From: Aphrophora alni
Taxonomy: Eukaryota > Arthropoda > Insecta > Hemiptera > Aphrophoridae
Length of the DNA stretch: 64,000 nt
Direction: 5' to 3'
Assembly (NCBI GenBank): GCA_963513935.1
Contig: OY740776.1
Span: 13,499,745-13,563,744 of the forward strand
Positions 11,732-24,912 of the stretch are shown here, in pieces; within the stretch, counting starts at the first letter, position 1, and every line of letters starts with the position of its first letter. The position numbers and the translations under genes are program-made. The notes beneath the pieces were generated by a model. It did not search any database, was not told where the DNA came from, and saw only the letters and a list, made by a program, of their open reading frames with translations.

Positions 11732-11768
11732 CTTGATAACGGTAGTTGATTTATATTCTCGAAACGTC
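11732..11768 (+). ncRNA. Penelope-type hammerhead-like motif (diverged)
   Basis: CTTGATAACGG ... CTCGAAACGTC. The order resembles the hammerhead core (CTGA-like, hairpin, GAAAC, GTC), but the first core box is CTTGATAA. Two further copies are on the minus strand at 30912-30948 and 35800-35836. It lies 147 bp from the telomeric array. Confidence 0.4.
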
Positions 11769-12179
11769 GTATATTACTTTTTATATGCACAATTAAACAA
11801 TACCACGTCTTGACTATTACTAACATTTTATTCCCTCCCATAATCAGCTTTGTTTGCAAAATAGAAAAACAAAGTACATGAAGGACGAAAGGATAAGGAG
11901 AAGACACCCCCAATGGATCTGCTTCACCCCATCCTGAAATCACTAACCGCCACTGTATGTTGGAAGCTAAATTTTACGATCGTAAAAATATGACTTCTTG
12001 TTCTATTTATGTGTTTAAATTCTCAGAAGTAATAAAAATGACAAGACGAAATATACCAGATATTCAAAAGAAAGCACTTGGCTGTAGAATAAACCACTTG
12101 TGTTGAAAATGATCGGTAAGTTTAAAAGAAATATTGCAGTTCAGGAATAACTGGTAAAATATACAAATGAATCTTGACA

Positions 12180-13960
12180 ATGATAGGTTAGGCCTTACCT
12201 AGAGACCAGTGAAACAAATTGTAAAGTCATGTGAACTTGACTTTGTAAGTTTACATATTATTTTTTTACCATGGCAACCAATATAATAAAACACACACGT
12301 AACAGATAATTAAGTCCATCAGCTTTTAAAAAGCAACACATAGATAGGCGAGGCCTACCTATATAATACCAGTGAAACAATTTGTAAAGTCATGTGAACT
12401 TGACTTTCTAAGTTTACTTATTATTTTGTTACCATGGCAACCAATATAATGAAACACACAAGTACAGATAATTAGGTCTATCATCTGCTTTAATAAATCA
12501 ACACATAGATATGGTAGGCCTAACCTAGACCAGTGAAACAATTTGTAAAGTCATGTGAACTTGACCTTATAAGTTTACATATAATTTTGTTACCAAGGCA
12601 ACCAATATAATGAAACACACACGTAACAGATAATTAAGTCCATCAGCTTTTATAAAGCAACACATAGATAGGCGAGGCCTACCTATATACCAGTGAAACA
12701 ATTTGTAAAGTCATGTGAACTTGACTTTCTAAGTTTACTTATTATTTTAGTTACCATGGCAACCAATATAACGAAACACACACGTAACAGATAATTAGGT
12801 CCTTCAGCTTTAATAAATCAACACATAGATAGGCGAGACCTACCTATACAAGTGAAACAATTTGTAAAGTCATGTCAACTTGACTTTCTAAGTTTACCTA
12901 TTATTTTGTTACCATGGCAACCAATATAACGAAACACACACGTAACAGATAATTAGGTCCTTTAGCTTTTATAAATTAACACAAAGATAGGTTAGGCCTA
13001 ACCTAGACCAGTGAAACATCTTGTAAAGTCATGTGAACTTGACTTTCTAAGTTTAAATATTAATTTAGTTACCATGGCAACCAATATAATGAAACACACA
13101 CGTAACAGATAATTAGGTCTTTCAGCTTTAATAAATCAACACATAGATAGTTTAGGCCTAACCTAGACCAGTGAAACAATTTGTAATAAAGTCATGTGAA
13201 CTTGACTTTCTAAGTTCACTTATTAATTTTGTTACCATGGCAACCAATATAATGAAACACACACGTACAGATAATTAGGTCCATCAGTTTTATATAGCAA
13301 CACATAGATCGTTTAGGCCTAAATCTAGACCAGTGAAACAATTTTGTAAAGTCATGTGAACTTGACTTTCTAAGTTTACATATTAATTTAGTTACCATGG
13401 TAACCAATATAATAATACACAAATATAACAGCTGATTATGTCCATTAACGGGTAGGTTGCGTTGAGCCTAGACCAGTGTGATATATATTATTTTGTAAGG
13501 TGTAGTAAACTTGATTTTTTGATGTTCAATACAAATTTAAATACCATAGCAGCCGATATAATAATACACACATAATAACAACTGATTAGGTCCATCACCT
13601 TTAATAACTAAACACAAAGTTAGGTTATGTCTAGTATACCTACCAGTGTGATATATTTTGAAAAGTCTTGTAAACTTGATTTTGGAGGAGAAATATAAAT
13701 TTAGTTACCATAGCAATCAGTATAATAATACACACATAATATAACAGGTTTTTAGGTCCATCATCTTTAATATCCCAACACCATATTTGGTTAGACTTAG
13801 CCTAGAACAGTATGAAACATTTTGGATAGTGTTGTTGTTGAACTTGATTTTTGAGAGCTTAAATATAAATTCAGTTACAATAACAACCAATATAATTTTA
13901 AACAATTATTATTATGAATGATTAGGTCCATCAGCTTGGTATTTTAGGCCTAACATGGAT
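12180..13960. repeat. ~160-bp satellite carrying an RFX X-box-like palindrome
   Basis: About 11 units; the word ACCAGTGAAAC recurs every 155-165 bp from 12206, with drift after 13440. Most units contain GTTACCATGGCAAC, e.g. 12428, 12750, 12908, 13068 and 13231; at 13391 it is the perfect palindrome GTTACCATGGTAAC. The units also share AAAGTCATGTGAACTTGA and AGGCCTAACCTAGACC. Decay increases to the right. One solo copy lies at 61190-61325. Confidence 0.93.
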
Positions 13961-14639
13961 TAGTGTGAGAATTTTCTTCTACAACTTAAACTTTGGAATA
14001 TAGAAATATTTTGATGATATATCGGAAAACAAATTTTGTTTTATTTTTACAAAACACAACCACGATTTTAATCTCAAGCAACTGTATTGATATTAATATT
14101 TTTTTTCTCAATTTTACCAAACAAAACTATTGGGCTCCACTCTAGAAATGGCATTTCGTGAGTGATTAAAATACAAACAAATATGTCATGATCTATAAAA
14201 GACGTAATTTCTCAAAATCAGCTTTACGATTTCGTTTAAATTTGAGTGAATAATGAAAATTAATAACTCAAATCCTTGTATGCAATTGCAAATTAAAAAT
14301 AAAGTTCAGAATTAATTATTAAAAAAACAAATATGAATATAACCTCCCATTAATGTTGAGGGTATGTTAAGACAAAAGGGAAGCAAGTTTATGCCCTAAT
14401 TAAATCTACTTATTTAATAGACTAAGGGTTTTTTTGTGAATAGAACCTCTCCTACAGTTTGTAACCGATTTCAAAGTTTGAGGTGTCGTTGGATAGGGCG
14501 CAGTCTGATGTTGTTTCCGCCCAAATTTAAAAATATGGAACATATTAAGTAGAAGGGAAAGTACAGTAGAACATAAAAATATGGGAAAATAGAAGGGATG
14601 TAAGTTTTACAGTTAACCACAAGCTAATTGTTTTCAGGA
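13961..14639. other. AT-rich spacer between satellites
   Basis: Nothing recognised. It separates the 160-bp and the 116-bp arrays. Confidence 0.5.
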
Positions 14640-17600
14640 ATTTATAAACATCTGTAATTAAAAATATCTGGCAGTAATTTATAATAACCTACAAATAAAA
14701 ACAACTGCCCTTAAATTAAACGTTTGTTTTTATTAGAAAAAAATCCATGTGTTTCAATTACAAAAATTAAAAAAAACATCTCCCATTAATTATTTATAAT
14801 CATCTACTATGAAAACAACTGCATTTATATTAAAAGTTTGTTTTTATTAGAAAACAAATCCATGTGTTTAAATTACAAAAAATTTAAAAAATCATCTCCC
14901 AGTATATTATAATCATCTACTATAAAAACAACTGCATTTATATTTAAAGTTTGTCTTCATTAGAAAAAGAATCCAAGTGTTTAAATTACAAAAATATAAA
15001 AAAAATTAAAATCTCCCAGTAATTTATAATCATCTACTATAAAAAAAACTGCATTTATATTAAAAGTTTGTCTTCATTAGAAAAAGAATCCATGTGTTTA
15101 AACTACAAAAATTTTAAAAAAACATCTCTCAGTATATTATAATCATCAACTATAAAAACAACTGCATTTATATTAAAAGTTTGTCTTCATTAGAAAAAAA
15201 AATCCATGTGTTTAAATTACAAAAATTAAAAAAAAATAATAAAATCTCCCATTAATTTTTAAGCATCTACTATGAAAACAACTGCATTTATATTAAAAGT
15301 TTGTTTTTGTTAGAAAAAAATCCATGTGTTTAAATTACAAAAATTAAAAAAAAATTAAAATCTCCCAGTAATTTATAATCATCTACTATAAAAACAACTG
15401 CGTTTATATTAAAAGTTTGTTTTTATTAGAAAAAAATCCATGTGTTTAAATTACAAAAATATAAAAAAAATTAAAATCTCCTAGTAATTTATAATCATCT
15501 ACTATAAAAACAACTGCGTTTATATTAAAAGTTTGTCTTCATTAGAAAAAAATCCATGTGTTTAAATTGCAAAAATAAAAAAAAATAAAAAAAATCTCCC
15601 ATTAATTTTTAATCATCTACTATGAAAACAACTGCATTTATATTAAAAGTTTGTTTTTGTTAGAAAAAAATCCATGTGTTTAAATTATAAAAATTAAAAA
15701 AAAAAACATCTCCCAGTATAATAAAATCATCTACTATAAAAACAACTGCATTTATATTAAAAGTTTGTCTTCATTAGAAAAAGAATCCAAGTGTTTAAAT
15801 TACAAAAATTTTAAAAAATAAAAATCTCCCAGTAATTTATAATCATCTACTATAAAAACAACTGCGTTTATATTAAAAGTTTGTCTTCATTAGAAAAAAA
15901 TCCATGTGTTTAAATTGCAAAAATAAAAAAAAATAAAAAAATCTCCCATTAATTTTTAATCATCTACTATGAAAACAACTGCATTTATATTAAAAGTTTG
16001 TTTTTGTTAGAAAAAAATCCATGTGTTTAAATTACAAAAAATAAAAAAAAAAAATCTCCCAGTATAATAAAATCATCTACTATAAAAACAACTGAATTTA
16101 TATTAAAAGTTTGTCTTCATTAGAAAAAGAATCCAAGTGTTTAAATTACAAAAAATTAAAAAAATTAAAATCTCCCAGTAATTTATAATCATCTACTATA
16201 AAAACAACTGCGTTTATAATTATTAAAAGTTTGTCTTCATTAGAAAAAAATCTATGTGTTTAAATTGCAAAAATAAAAAAAAATTTTAAAATCTCCCATT
16301 AATTTTTAATCATCTACTATGAAAACAACTGCATTTATATTAAAAGTTTGTTTTTGTTAGAAAAAAATCCATGTGTTTAAATTACAAAAATTAAAAAAAA
16401 AAAATTTTCAGTATAATAAAATCATCTACTATAAAAACAACTGCATTTATATTAAAAGTTTGTCTACATTAGAAAAAGAATCCAAGTGTTTAAATTACAA
16501 AAATTTTAAAAAATAAAAATCTCCCAGTAATTTATAATCATCTACTATAAAAACAACTGCGTTTATATTAAAAGTTTGTCTTCATTAGAAAAAAATCCAT
16601 GTGTTTAAATTGCAAAAATAAAAAAAAATAAAAAAATCTCCCATTAATTTTTAATCATCTACTATGAAAACAACTGCATTTATATTAAAAGTTTGTTTTT
16701 GTTAGAAAAAAATCCATGTGTTTAAATTACAAAAAATAAAAAAATAAAATCTCCCAGTATAATAAAATAATCTACTATAAAAACAACTGAATTTATATTA
16801 AAAGTTTGTCTTCATTAGAAAAAGAATCCAAGTGTTTAAATTACAAAAATTTTAAAAAATAAAAATCTCCCAGTAATTTATAATCATCTACTATAAAAAC
16901 AACTGCGTTTATAATTATTAAAAGTTTGTCTTCATTAGAAAAAAATCCATGTGTTTAAATTGCAAAAATAAAAAAAAATTAAAAAATCTCCCATTAATTT
17001 TTAATCATCTACTATGAAAACAACTGCATTTATATTAAAAGTTTGTTTTTGTTAGAAAAAAATTCATGTGTTTAAATTACAAAAATTAAAAAAAAAACAT
17101 CTCCCAGTATAATAAAATCATCTACTATAAAAACAACTGCATTTATATTAAAAGTTTGTCTTCATTAGAAAAAGAATCCAAGTGTTTAAATTACAAAAAT
17201 TTTAAAAAATAAAAATCTCCCAGTAATTTATAATCATCTACTATAAAAACAACTGCGTTTATATTAAAAGTTTGTCTTCATTAGAAAAAAATCCATGTGT
17301 TTAAATTGCAAAAATAAAAAAAAATAAAAAATCTCCCATTAATTTTTAATCATCTACTATGAAAACAACTGCATTTATATTAAAAGTTTGTTTTTGTTAG
17401 AAAAAAATCCATGTGTTTAAATTACAAAAATTAAAAAAAAAAATTTTCAGTATAATAAAATCATCTACTATAAAAACAACTGCATTTATATTAAAAGTTT
17501 GTCTTCATTAGAAAAAGAATCCAAGTGTTTAAATTACAAAAAATTTAAAAAATAAAAATCTCCCAGTAATTTATAATCATCTACTATAAAAACAACTGTG

Positions 17601-17890
17601 TTTATATTTAAAGTTTGTCTTCATTAGAAAAAGAATCCATGTGTTTAAACTACAAAAATTTTAAAAAACATCTCCCAGTATATTATAATCATCCACTATA
17701 AAAACAACTGCATTTATATTAAAAGTTTGTCTTCATTAGAAAAAGAATCCATGTGTTTAAATTACACCAATTAAAAAAAAAATCTGTCAGTAATTTATAA
17801 TCATCTGCAATTAAAAATAACAGCCTTTATATTAAAAATTTGTTGTCATTAGATAAAAAAATTCATGTGTTTATATTACACCTAACAAAT
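14640..17890. repeat. 116-bp satellite organised as ~348-bp trimers
   Basis: Each monomer contains ATCATCTACTATRAAAACAACTG, TTAAAAGTTTG and ATCCATGTGTTTAAATT. Three types alternate: A with TTTTTGTTAG, B with AAGAATCCAAGTG, C with AACTGCGTTTAT and TTAAATTGC. Type A starts its TTGTTTTTGT at 15301, 15651, 15998, 16348, 16693, 17043 and 17388, i.e. every 345-350 bp. Monomers outside about 15230-17580 are not in this order, so the trimer amplified in the middle of an older array. Confidence 0.93.
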
Positions 17891-19256
17891 AATATTATCT
17901 GTTATCTATATAAACAAAAATAATTTAAAGCAAACTAGACAAAAGTGTGGCTATTTGTGTTGTGATTCTACGTTTTCAACAAAATGTTGTATTTATCAGT
18001 TTGTTTTTACTGTCATATACAATAATTTAAAATTATGTTGTTTTTTTTAAGTTTGTTAATAGATTTTACAATTTTGTTTGCAAGACGTTTTTAAGTTTAT
18101 AGAATGGTTTCTCACTGTACGTTTAATATTAACAATGCCTCCATTTAGAGGGAATAGAAACTTATGCAGAAGGAGTGTTTATCACTGCAACTACATGAGA
18201 ATTATGCGTGGACTTAACAATGAGGAAACGAACATTGATTCCTATAAATGAGCACTAAAGATGCCAGTCGAAGGTATATCAATTAACAATTGGACCAATG
18301 AACGAATATTTCAAATCAATTTAAAACAGTTTTTAAATTTATTATGTATTCATAACAAAATATTGCTAGATTTCTAACAACGAGTACCCTAGTATATGTG
18401 TTTGAACACGACGTCCAACGCTCACTTTTTGACTCAACTATTGAAATTACATGTTTGTTAACGTTTATTTTGGTTTAAGGTTGAGTAATTGAGAAAGTTT
18501 GCATCATATAATAATAAAATCGTTAGATTTTCCAATTTTCTAACAATTAACAACTATTTAGTTTATTTACATATTATGACTTTATTCTTACTAAAATCCA
18601 AGATGGCAACAAAACATACAGAACCTTAAAAACCTGTCACATTTTACAAAATAAGAAATTTAAAAAATCATATATATTCTAGTGATCAGAAATATCACAC
18701 TCATTGAATTTACTCTAGGGAAATTTACTCAGTTCTATAAAAATTCGCTTAAAATCTATCGTCAGCTTTCTGACATTAATTTGTCACGTGTTTTGTCCAT
18801 ATCAAGAGTAGGACATAAGTTAATTTGTCAAAATCAAAAGTTTCCTCTGTCTAATTTAACTTTACCAGCTCAAATTACGTCTCCAAAGTTCCCCCATTAA
18901 TAACGTATTAAACTTCAGACATTAACAAAGTTGCTATTTAGGATTTCCTGTGCAAAGTTATATTGTAGGATCGCTTAATATCTTTAGAAATAAGCCTATA
19001 ATATGTAACATTCAGGAAAGCAATGAGTACAGGTTTGGTAGACCCTAGCAGGATGTAAAAGATTTGTGCAGTTTTGGGACCGTAAAAAAGTACAAACTGA
19101 CAATAGGATCTATACCTTCAGGGGCGCAACATATTGAGTACTGAAGTGAAAATTCTGAAGGTCTCTTGTTGGATCTAGATGTAGTCTTGAGTTAGATAGT
19201 TTCTTTTATATTTCCTCTTTGGTTTCTAGTAACTATCTCTTCCGACCTTGAGGCTT
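17891..19256. other. AT-rich region, nothing firmly identified
   Basis: A 38-codon frame at 18136 (MPPFRGNRNLCRRS...) and a 72-codon frame at 18682-18900 exist. Neither shows a family signature I can defend. Confidence 0.4.
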
Positions 19257-19790
19257 TTAACGCTTTAAGTACCAGCCGTGCGGTTTTTCGCCGGTTGTAG
19301 TTTACGCGAAACGGACCAACCGGCGATAAATCAGACGGTAGTGTTTTCTTTATTTTTTAAACAAAAATTTAAACGTATAAATTTTGGAAATATTTTTTAA
19401 AGTAAAATATAGTTTATGAAGAATTATTATTATAATATCTGTTAAATATATCGCATGATTTAATATACTTTTAAATATTGACGTAATTACCGTGGCATTG
19501 TCAGATGATACCGGGAATGCTGTTGTTTGTTTATTGTGTAATTACGTTGACGTTTAGCAGTTATTGTGTTTGGTTAGTGATTATATTGTTTGTGATTTAT
19601 TAATAATTTTAGTTTTAATATATCTTTTCAATATAACAAAACGGAAATAGCAGGAGAATTATCGAGGTCAAGTGAAGTGGATAAGGAATTGGAAAATGAA
19701 CCGGAATCTGAAGATTCAATCGATCTTTTTGGAGGTGATAGTGATATTGATCCTACATATAATTGGGAGATTATATATAGATAGAGTCAA
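19257..19790 (+). mobile_element. piggyBac-type transposon remnant, 5' end
   Basis: A TTAA (19257-19260) is followed by CGCTTTAAGTACCAGCCGTG, which looks like a piggyBac-family terminus. A perfect subterminal inverted pair, CGCCGGTTG / CAACCGGCG, follows within 40 bp. Downstream, at about 19640-19788, a frame reads ...SSEVDKELENEPESEDS... and ...GGDSDIDPTYNWE before a TAG. An acidic N-terminus ending in DSDxDPTY is typical of piggyBac transposases. The catalytic part is absent, so this is a truncated copy. Family assignment rests on the TTAA target and N-terminal flavour only. Confidence 0.6.
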
Positions 19791-22455
19791 CTCTTCTGAT
19801 CAAAACTCATTAGTGGAGTTTCTATAATGGAAGATCACTCTTTCAATCACTATCGTCAATCACACTTTTCATCGCTCACCGTCACTGCTGAACTCCAGCG
19901 TCAAACTGGTTCCCAGACTGTCAGTTTATGGCTCAATGATTGAGGCAATCTTTTTCGATCAAAATTATTGATCATCTTGGGCCTACTTTAGTGTATTGAG
20001 TCAATCGATTGACGCGCGCTTCTATCATACCATTTGATCAAAATCGGTAGGGTTGGTTGTGGTTTTTTTAATTTTATAACCACCCCACAACCGATAAAAA
20101 AAATTCTGTAAATCAGAAACCAGTAATTGCTGAGATATAGCAACCAACACGATTTATTTGGATCTATAGAGGGTACACTTGACGAAAATGTTATCATAAT
20201 TTATAGAACCGATTTAGTTATAATCGTATTTACTGTTTTTTTCTTATGGTAGCTTCTGTCAAGTTTCGAGTTATCAATACAGTATGGAAAAAACGTTTTG
20301 AGCTGTAAGCGCAGTTGACATACGACGGGCAGACCTTTGGAAACAAAGGACCACAAAATTCAAAGTAGATATATCCGCAAAAACATGACACGAAACTCAC
20401 CCTACAATACATATGTAAGAGTTAAAATTATTTACAAAATTTGAAACCTGAAAATATAATATTATTTACTACATAAAGAACTAATTAATACACAAAAATT
20501 CCTATTGATATCGTTTCAAGTAATCAATTCATCTTTGATTGTTTTTAGAATGCTTTAAAATTTAACAGCTTAAATATCTAAATCAGATGAAAAGTGAGGT
20601 CAGATCTAATTTAATTCAAATATAGTATCTATGAAAAGATAATAAAAGTAATCTCAGTAAAATCAAAACAAAAGTAGGACAGGTTTAAAATTGAAAACCT
20701 TGAGACACCAAAATGACTCTAATGTAGAACAAAATTTCTAACAAGACTGTAAAACAGGGTCAGACAACAGGGTAAGATAAAAGTCCTACAAATAAATAAT
20801 GATATTAATGTGATAAATAAACCTTTTTGAGTAAGTAAACATAACTGTAAATATTTCCTAAAGTTACCAATTTTAAAGTTAACATTGTTCTTTATTCATC
20901 TCCATTGTTTAATTCATTCCATAACTAAACTATATCGTCCAAGTAATAGGCAATCAAAGGAAAACAATAATCATAAAATCTACTTCATTCTTATAAAATA
21001 TAAGTGATCTACAATTAAATTGTCATTCATCAAATTTTAAAGCGTAAAACTATAAATGCATTAGTACTTCTTAGTCACGATTTATTTTTTTTAAATCTCA
21101 TATTTAAAATCCAATATAGAGAAAGGTATGTGATGGACCAAAAAACCGTGTTTAATTTTTGGAGATATATTTTTGAGATGACCTGATTTTTGTAATTACG
21201 ATTGACTTCAGCGGTTTTCTACAGCCCAACCAAGCTTTAAATAAATTTTGCTATGAACACATTTTTTGGAAATATATGTGGTTTTTTTTTTCATTTTCGA
21301 TTATTCAAAATTTGGGAGTAACTTTCATTACAAAAAACAATAAATTTTAATTATCTCAAAATCGGTTGTAACGCTTTTGATTAAATTTGACTTTTAAGGT
21401 CTCAAATATATTGGTTTTATTCTGTCAAAAATTACCGATTCAATAGTAATCGGTAAAAAACCAAACAAACAGGCAATAGTGCTATAAAAAAGACGTAATT
21501 ATTCAAAAACATCTCTCTAGATTTCGTTAAAATTTTGTTGAAATGTACGTTATAAATGACTCAAACGAACGTGAAAATATACATGTAAAAAAAAATATTA
21601 TCGTTCTATAATAATTGGTAAAAAATAAAAATTATCCTCGATTAAAAGCTATATTTTTTCGAAATATATTTACGCTACCCCTATTTAAATATATAAATAT
21701 TTCTTTAAATACAACTGTCACGTTTTACATGGTTCATTTAACTTTTTAATTTTATATTTGATTTTGGGGACGAGTAAGTGCAAAAGTTCATGCAATGTTT
21801 TCCCACCGTTCCTTATCACAAATCTCAGAATATTTTGGTCATAATTTATTCATAAGCATTCCAAGCCCTTCTTATAACGTCCCTCTTGTTTACGTTCTCT
21901 TCATCCTTGGAAAATGTATTCAAATCACATTTCACTCTTCCCTAAACGCGTGACATTAATATGACAACATGATAGTTATTTGCGTAAGTTGTCATGAAAC
22001 ACTCCGCCTTCTTACATCTTATCCTCATTTGTTTCACACAGACATTTTATTTAATTTGGAAGTCATGACAAAAACATTATAAAATTACACACTAATGAAA
22101 TGAAATCATAGATTCATTTTCAAAGACGAAAATACCTTAACGAAGATAATAAGATCAATAAAGACGAATCATACTGGAAATGTTTACAACTGAATGACTC
22201 AGGAGTTAGCTTTTAACAATATCCTAGTTAGACACTGGAATCTTGCGATGCCTTGCTTTGATTGGGATGGTAGTAGAACAGCTGATCAGTCGAGAGGCGA
22301 GGACAGAAGGAATCGGTAGAGAATTGAAAGTGTCGCGTGCACTATTTGTTGTTTCGAGTCCCCTAAATTTATTAATTTTATTTCGAGTGAACTTTATCTA
22401 AATTGAAAAATAAATTATTTAGCCGCATTAGAGTTGTTTATATGTTATCCTTTGT
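19791..22455. other. AT-rich region with a dispersed repeat at 20.0-20.4 kb
   Basis: A repeat containing TTATGGTAGCTTCTGTCAAG and GTTTCGAGTTAT, with GATCAAAATCGG nearby, lies at about 20030-20420. Relatives are at about 23750-24000, 25500-25760 and 55480-55780, several followed by GACAGACAG tracts. The rest is unassigned. Confidence 0.45.
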
Positions 22456-23262
22456 ATGTAATAAACAACTTCTCAGAACAGTATATTATGCAATAGTAAA
22501 CTCAAATATAGAATATGGGTTAATAGTACGAGGAGGGGCGTACACTACGAATTAAAGGCCATTAAGAACTATTCAAAAAGCTTTTATAAGATTAATTATG
22601 CACAAGAAAAGAATAGAACATACAGCACCTCTTTTTAAATGTTTAAAAATTCTACCTCTCAGGAGTTTATATGTGTTTAAGGTTTTGCGTATGTTTTTTG
22701 ATAGAAGTGGAAATGGTAATACAGGCAGGAAAAAAAGAATAGGCGCAATAAGAAACAGATTTGACAGAACTACCCCCATGCCTAACTTGTCACATTTTAA
22801 AAGGTTTTATATATTTCTGGCACCAAAATTCTTTAACTGTCTGCCTTTAAACATAAAATCTGCTTGTAACAAAGTTCAATTTGCCAAGAGTTTGTGGGAG
22901 TATTTACTCTAGATAGAAAATGTTGATTATTTTTTCAATACTATTTAATTAGAAATGATAGTATTATGTTGTATAGTAAGTAAAGTGAATGAAGTGTAAT
23001 TCAGAAGAGTTAATCATCTGTTTTAGTGCTTTGTTATTTTGTTTGGTGAGTTTATTATATTATTATTTGGCTGGTTCGCTGCCTTCCAATACTCATTGAT
23101 ACTATAGTGATCCTTAAGAATATTAAATCCACCTTCACAGGTAAATAACCTAGGTGGTTATTATTTCTATCCTATGCATATGTAAAATGTGGTACAGTAT
23201 TGTATTTTGTATTTTATAATGAAAGAAATAATAAAGATTTTTCATTTCAAAAAAAAAATTGT
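22456..23262 (+). pseudogene. LINE (non-LTR retrotransposon) 3' end, RT C-terminus
   Basis: Translation from 22456 gives LLRTVYYAIVNSNIEYGLIV, then a stop (TAA at about 22552), then RPLRTIQKAFIRLIM and, at 22598-22912, KRIEHTAPLFKCLKILPLRS ending in LNIKSACNKVQFAKSLWEYL. This is the region after the palm domain of jockey/CR1-like reverse transcriptases (IEYG, LxxIQK, LPxxI..). An AATAAA-type signal (AATAATAAAGATT) and an A-run at about 23252 mark the 3' end. The copy is 5'-truncated and carries an in-frame stop, so it is dead. Confidence 0.78.
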
Positions 23263-24779
23263 TGTCAAAGTACGTTTTAAGGAGGCGTTCCTGTGATTCT
23301 CCTTAGACCACCTTGATTACTTTCCCAGTTGTTTGCAGTCGGTTTTTATAATTTAATTAATGTCTTCCCTAATCAGTTTATTATTATTACCTTATTAAGA
23401 GCTAGAGTGGTTATTGGTTAAATAATTTGAAGTGGGATATTTTTAGTAAATGTATAAACCAAACATTAACAAAACACAACCATAAAACTACTTCTGGCTG
23501 CATGTACAATTTTCCTGGTTCTACCGTGGTCTGCTCAATATAGCTACCAAGTTCCTGTCAGCTGGAAAACGGCCACGCTCAAGTGGGTCCAACTCAACTT
23601 TCGGTTCGTATTGTGTCATCGTTTCACTATAATTTAACAAAATTAATAGTCTTTTATAACACCCTCACAGTTTTTTTTCCTATAAGTAATAAGACGGTAA
23701 ATTTTTGAGTAACACCAATGAAACACGAGTTAAATTTAATCAACATCGTTTGAGATAATCGTAATTTGTGTTTTTTTTATGGCAGCTACTTCCTCATTTT
23801 GAGTATTCGAAAAATATTTTACAGAATAACTGATATATAGCAAAAATATTCCTACATACCAAATTTGATTAAAATGTAGTTGTGTTTTGGGGTGTGAAGA
23901 CGACAGACAGAAATCGGTTCAAAAACCACTATTTCAGCCTCGAAGAAGAAAAATTCGACGGAGATATTTTGATCCACCAAATAACTATCCCTATACTACA
24001 AATGTTTGAAAATAAAAACTGGTTAACGAACATCCAATGAAGTTTTTTTCTCAAAATTTCCCTAAAACGAGATTCAACGTTAGTTATCTACTCTCTGACA
24101 CATAAAATATATGTATACAATTAATTGCAGACCGTACTAAGTACAAAATAAATTGACAAAGAAAACATCCTGACATCTATTAGGCCGCTGTAACTCTAAA
24201 CCAACACTGTTGATAAATTACTGGATTAGGGCTGACTTAACTTGTGAACAAAAGCAATAGATGACGTAAGATTGATGGAATCTTAATCCTGCGTCCTCAA
24301 TGATGATAACAATAGAAGAAGTGATGAATGATTTGTAAAGCCAGAGGATATGAATTGTTGGAGTTACTTCGATTTACTCCAGAGTGGTGTTTAAGGAATA
24401 CTATTGTTTGTGGAAATCAAGGAGAATTAGGGTCTTATACAGTAGGGTAAGGTTGTTGATACTAGGGATGTCTGAATTTTGTAATTGTATATTATCACCA
24501 CATTCTTGTCGTAGATATTAAATCGTCTCATCTCGCTTCTTTCGCTGTCATATCTCGTTAATATAAAAATATGATATCTTCATGGAAGGTCGTGTTACAT
24601 GTGGCAATAACTTCGCTTAGAATATACCATAATAACAGAAACAGAAATATAATAGACTTAACCCCACTACATTTTCCAGTGACTAACAAATTATAATCTT
24701 AATCGATAATCAAAAGTTCAGTGAGACAGTGGGCCCACCGGACATGATTTTTATGAAGCAACTTTTAAATTTTTATAAT
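23263..24779. other. Unassigned region with a dispersed repeat
   Basis: About 23750-24000 contains TTTTTTATGGCAGCTACTTC and GACGACAGACAG, a relative of the 20.2- and 55.6-kb repeats. Nothing else is supported. Confidence 0.4.
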
Positions 24780-24912
24780 GCTTACAAGTGAATTTATTAT
24801 AGCCCGTCTCAAGGTAAGTTGAGGCAGGGTACCTGGCTGGAGGGTTAGAGCGATGAATAGCTGGGGTGGCCCGGCCAGTAAATCCCATTAGTCACGCCTC
24901 ACCGAATACTCC
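24780..24912. other. Short GC-richer island of unknown nature
   Basis: About 130 bp stands out from its AT-rich surroundings (GGCAGGGTACCTGGCTGG, GGGTGGCCCGGCCAG). It could be a SINE, a structured RNA or a transposon end. I found no A/B-box pair clear enough to call a tRNA-derived SINE. Confidence 0.3.

Noticed and set aside
14640..17890. CRISPR or regulatory array
   Set aside because: Units are full-length satellite monomers in tandem, without spacers.
18136..18252. 38-codon frame resembling the start of a Helitron-type ORF
   Set aside because: Only a loose basic N-terminal resemblance; no further motif follows and no Helitron ends were found.
24780..24912. Possible tRNA or snRNA gene
   Set aside because: I could not fold it into a cloverleaf or match it to U1/U2-type sequences by eye.
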